From: Sulfurivermis sp041678005
GTDB lineage: Bacteria; Pseudomonadota; Gammaproteobacteria; Thiohalomonadales; Thiohalomonadaceae
Assembly (NCBI GenBank): GCA_041678005.1
Contig: JBAYOW010000030.1
Coordinates: 1 to 26,671 of the forward strand
Direction of reading: 5' to 3'
Length of the DNA stretch: 26,671 nucleotides
The position numbers and the translations under genes are program-made. A model generated the notes under the pieces. It did no database searches. It was not told the origin of the DNA and was given only the letters and a program-made list of their open reading frames with translations. This document shows, in pieces, positions 24,773 to 26,671 of this stretch (position 1 is its first letter; every line of letters begins with the position of its first letter).

Positions 24773-24787
24773 CTTGCAGACTGCAAG
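24773..24787. promoter_or_regulatory. Perfect palindrome upstream of the Lon-family gene
   Basis: CTTGCAG-A-CTGCAAG is a perfect 7-1-7 palindrome 76 bp before the Lon-family start, in the divergent promoter region. Its form is that of a repressor operator, but I cannot name a protein that would bind it. No clear heat-shock (sigma32) promoter is evident. Confidence 0.35.
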
Positions 24788-24862
24788 CTTTGACCACACT
24801 ATTAACCACAGTCAACGCTTACCGCTTTTGCTCTCAATAGAACTGTGTGAGGAATAACAACA

Positions 24863-26671
24863 ATGCCCAACGATGAAACCATTGAAGCCGAGCTCCTCTC
24901 CTCAGCTGATTCAACTTCTGATCTGGCCGTGCGCACCGATGTATTACCAACAACACTTTATCTATTGCCACTAATCGATCGCCCATTTTTTCCAGCTCAG
25001 GCCTTTCCGGTTCTGCTCGATGAAAAACTTTGGCTGGATACTCTTGAGCATATTGGCGATCATCCACACCGTATGGCAGGCCTGGTGCTGGTGCGCAAGG
25101 GCGATCCTGAAAATCTGCATCCAGAAAATTTTTACCGTATTGGCACGGCAGTGCGCGTACATAATCCATCACGCTCCGATGGCAAAATTCAATTCATTGC
25201 AGAGGGAATACAACGCTTTCGCATCGTTAAATGGTTATCTGACAAACCACCCTTCATGGTGCAGGTGGAATATCCGGGTGAGAAACCAGCCAGGGAGGAT
25301 TCCAAACTCAAGGCCTATGCCATGGCCATCATCAACACCTTGAAGGAGCTACTGCCGCTTAACCCACTATATAGCGAAGAGTTGAAATATTTTCTCAGCC
25401 GCTTCAGCCCCAATGATCCTTCGCCGCTGACTGATTTTGCTGCTGCGCTGACCAGTGCTAAACGCGAAGAATTACAGCAAGTGCTGGAGTCCTTTGCCGT
25501 CCTGCCACGGATGGAAAAAGTGCTGGTATTGCTGAAAAAAGAGCTCGATGTCGCCCAACTGCAATCTCAAATTCGTGAAAAAGTAGATGAGCGCATGAGT
25601 GAACAGCAGCGTAAATTCTTTTTGCGCGAACAGCTCAAGGAGATCCAAAAAGAGCTGGGCTTGGAAAAGGATGATCGTACAGCCGACGTGGAGCGTTTTA
25701 CAGATCGTCTGGGCAAGTTAACTCTCCCTGAAGCAGCACAAAAACGCGTAGATGATGAATTACAGAAGCTATCCATCCTGGAAGTTGGTTCGCCTGAATA
25801 TACCGTTACGCGCAACTACCTCGACTGGGTAAGCTCCCTGCCATGGGGGCTACACTCCACTGATCGATTGGAGCTTAAGCGCGCCCGCCGTACCCTTGAT
25901 CAGGATCATGATGGCCTGGACGATGTCAAACAGCGCATTATCGAATTTATTGCTGTGGGATCACTCAAGGGTGAAGTGGCCGGTTCCATCCTGCTGCTGG
26001 TTGGCCCACCTGGTGTAGGCAAGACCTCTATTGGTCATTCCATTGCCAATACCCTGGGACGTAAATTTTATCGTTTCTCGCTGGGCGGCATGCGTGATGA
26101 AGCAGAAATCAAAGGCCATCGCCGCACTTATATCGGTGCCATGCCAGGAAAATTTATTCAGGCTATCAAAGAGACCGAGACCGCCAATCCAGTCATCATG
26201 CTCGATGAGATAGACAAGGTCGGTGCCTCCTATCATGGTGATCCGGCATCGGCATTGCTGGAAGTACTCGATCCGGAACAAAACAGTGACTTTCTCGACC
26301 ACTGTCTGGATCTGCGCTTTGACCTCTCCAAGGTACTTTTCATCTGCACAGCCAACCAACTCGATACCATCCCAGGCCTGCTACTGGATCGCATGGAGGT
26401 CATTCGCCTGTCTGGTTATATAACTGAGGAAAAATTAGCCATTGCTAAAAACCATCTCTGGCCAAAACAACTGGAAAAGGTCGGCCTTAAATCCAGCCAA
26501 CTAAAAATAACCGACAGTGCCGTACGCAAGATAATCGAGGGTTATGCACGCGAAGCAGGTGTGCGCAATCTGGAAAAACAGCTTGGGCGAATCGTACGCA
26601 AGGCGGTGGTGCGTATCGTCGGTGGCGAGAAGACACCTATACGCATCGGGCCTACCAACATCGAAAGCATA
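24863..26671 (+). CDS. ATP-dependent Lon-family protease, N-terminal part, cut by window end
   Basis: The first 603 codons of a Lon-type protease run open to the window edge. GAGGAA lies eight bases before the ATG. The N-terminal substrate-binding domain spans about 30-230 (LPLIDRPFFPAQAFPVLL). A coiled-coil region follows at about 230-330 (QQRKFFLREQLKEIQKELG). The AAA+ module has Walker A GPPGVGKT at 381-388, Walker B VIMLDEID at 444-451, the GGMRDEAEIKGHRRTY signature, and sensor-2 AREAGVRNLEKQ. The catalytic Ser-Lys dyad lies beyond the window. The sequence is clearly different from E. coli Lon in the linker and C-terminal AAA region and resembles the second Lon type of pseudomonads (AsrA-like), a heat- and stress-linked protease; I infer that subtype from pattern. 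Confidence 0.92.
   Translation, partial: MPNDETIEAELLSSADSTSDLAVRTDVLPTTLYLLPLIDRPFFPAQAFPVLLDEKLWLDTLEHIGDHPHRMAGLVLVRKGDPENLHPENFYRIGTAVRVHNPSRSDGKIQFIAEGIQRFRIVKWLSDKPPFMVQVEYPGEKPAREDSKLKAYAMAIINTLKELLPLNPLYSEELKYFLSRFSPNDPSPLTDFAAALTSAKREELQQVLESFAVLPRMEKVLVLLKKELDVAQLQSQIREKVDERMSEQQRKFFLREQLKEIQKELGLEKDDRTADVERFTDRLGKLTLPEAAQKRVDDELQKLSILEVGSPEYTVTRNYLDWVSSLPWGLHSTDRLELKRARRTLDQDHDGLDDVKQRIIEFIAVGSLKGEVAGSILLLVGPPGVGKTSIGHSIANTLGRKFYRFSLGGMRDEAEIKGHRRTYIGAMPGKFIQAIKETETANPVIMLDEIDKVGASYHGDPASALLEVLDPEQNSDFLDHCLDLRFDLSKVLFICTANQLDTIPGLLLDRMEVIRLSGYITEEKLAIAKNHLWPKQLEKVGLKSSQLKITDSAVRKIIEGYAREAGVRNLEKQLGRIVRKAVVRIVGGEKTPIRIGPTNIESI

Noticed and set aside
1..26671. tRNA, rRNA, CRISPR array, transposase or phage genes
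   Set aside because: No cloverleaf, spaced direct repeats, or transposase or integrase motifs were seen on either strand.

Overview
The window looks like chromosomal DNA from a Gram-negative, nitrate-respiring proteobacterium, most likely a gammaproteobacterium of moderate GC. Three things support this: the nar gene order (divergent narXL and narK1K2GHJI, as in pseudomonads), an E. coli-like NudF, and a lysine/alanine-rich histone-H1-like protein next to a Lon-family protease. I cannot resolve the genus. I see no tRNA, rRNA, CRISPR array, insertion sequence or phage gene.

Layout. (1) Positions 1-670 hold no intact gene. There are two possible gene remnants, a small hairpin, and two overlapping micro-ORFs that run into the next start codon. 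(2) 670-3372 (+) is an MgtA/MgtB-type Mg2+ P-type ATPase, followed by a possible 46-aa ORF. (3) 3581-4324 (-) is an exported Sel1-repeat protein. (4) 7526 down to 4540 (-) is a tight cluster: nudF (ADP-ribose pyrophosphatase), a 76-aa protein of unknown function, an HDOD-domain protein and a GAF-GGDEF diguanylate cyclase. (5) 7527-7903 is non-coding and carries a mosaic repeat. (6) 18729 down to 9218 (-) is the respiratory nitrate reductase operon narK1-narK2-narG-narH-narJ-narI, with gaps of 17-25 bp. After a 24-bp-stem inverted repeat it is followed by a polytopic membrane protein (7904-9085) that may be heme-copper-oxidase-like. (7) 18730-19033 is a divergent control region with a NarL-type 7-2-7 operator and a perfect 15-bp inverted repeat. 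(8) 19034-23988 (+) is narX-narL-mobA-mobB-moeA: the nitrate sensor and regulator, then genes for finishing the molybdenum cofactor. (9) 24219-24629 (-) is the histone-H1-like protein with a clear terminator. (10) 24863 to the window end (+) is a Lon-family protease cut off by the window edge.

How it works together. NarX should sense nitrate or nitrite in the periplasm and phosphorylate NarL, which should bind the shared intergenic region. NarK1 and NarK2 move nitrate in and nitrite out. NarGHI, matured by NarJ, reduces nitrate at the inner face of the membrane using quinol electrons. MobA, MobB and MoeA supply the bis-MGD cofactor of NarG. The clearest anomaly is a serine (Ser215) in NarH at the position of a conserved [3Fe-4S]-ligand cysteine (E. 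coli C217).
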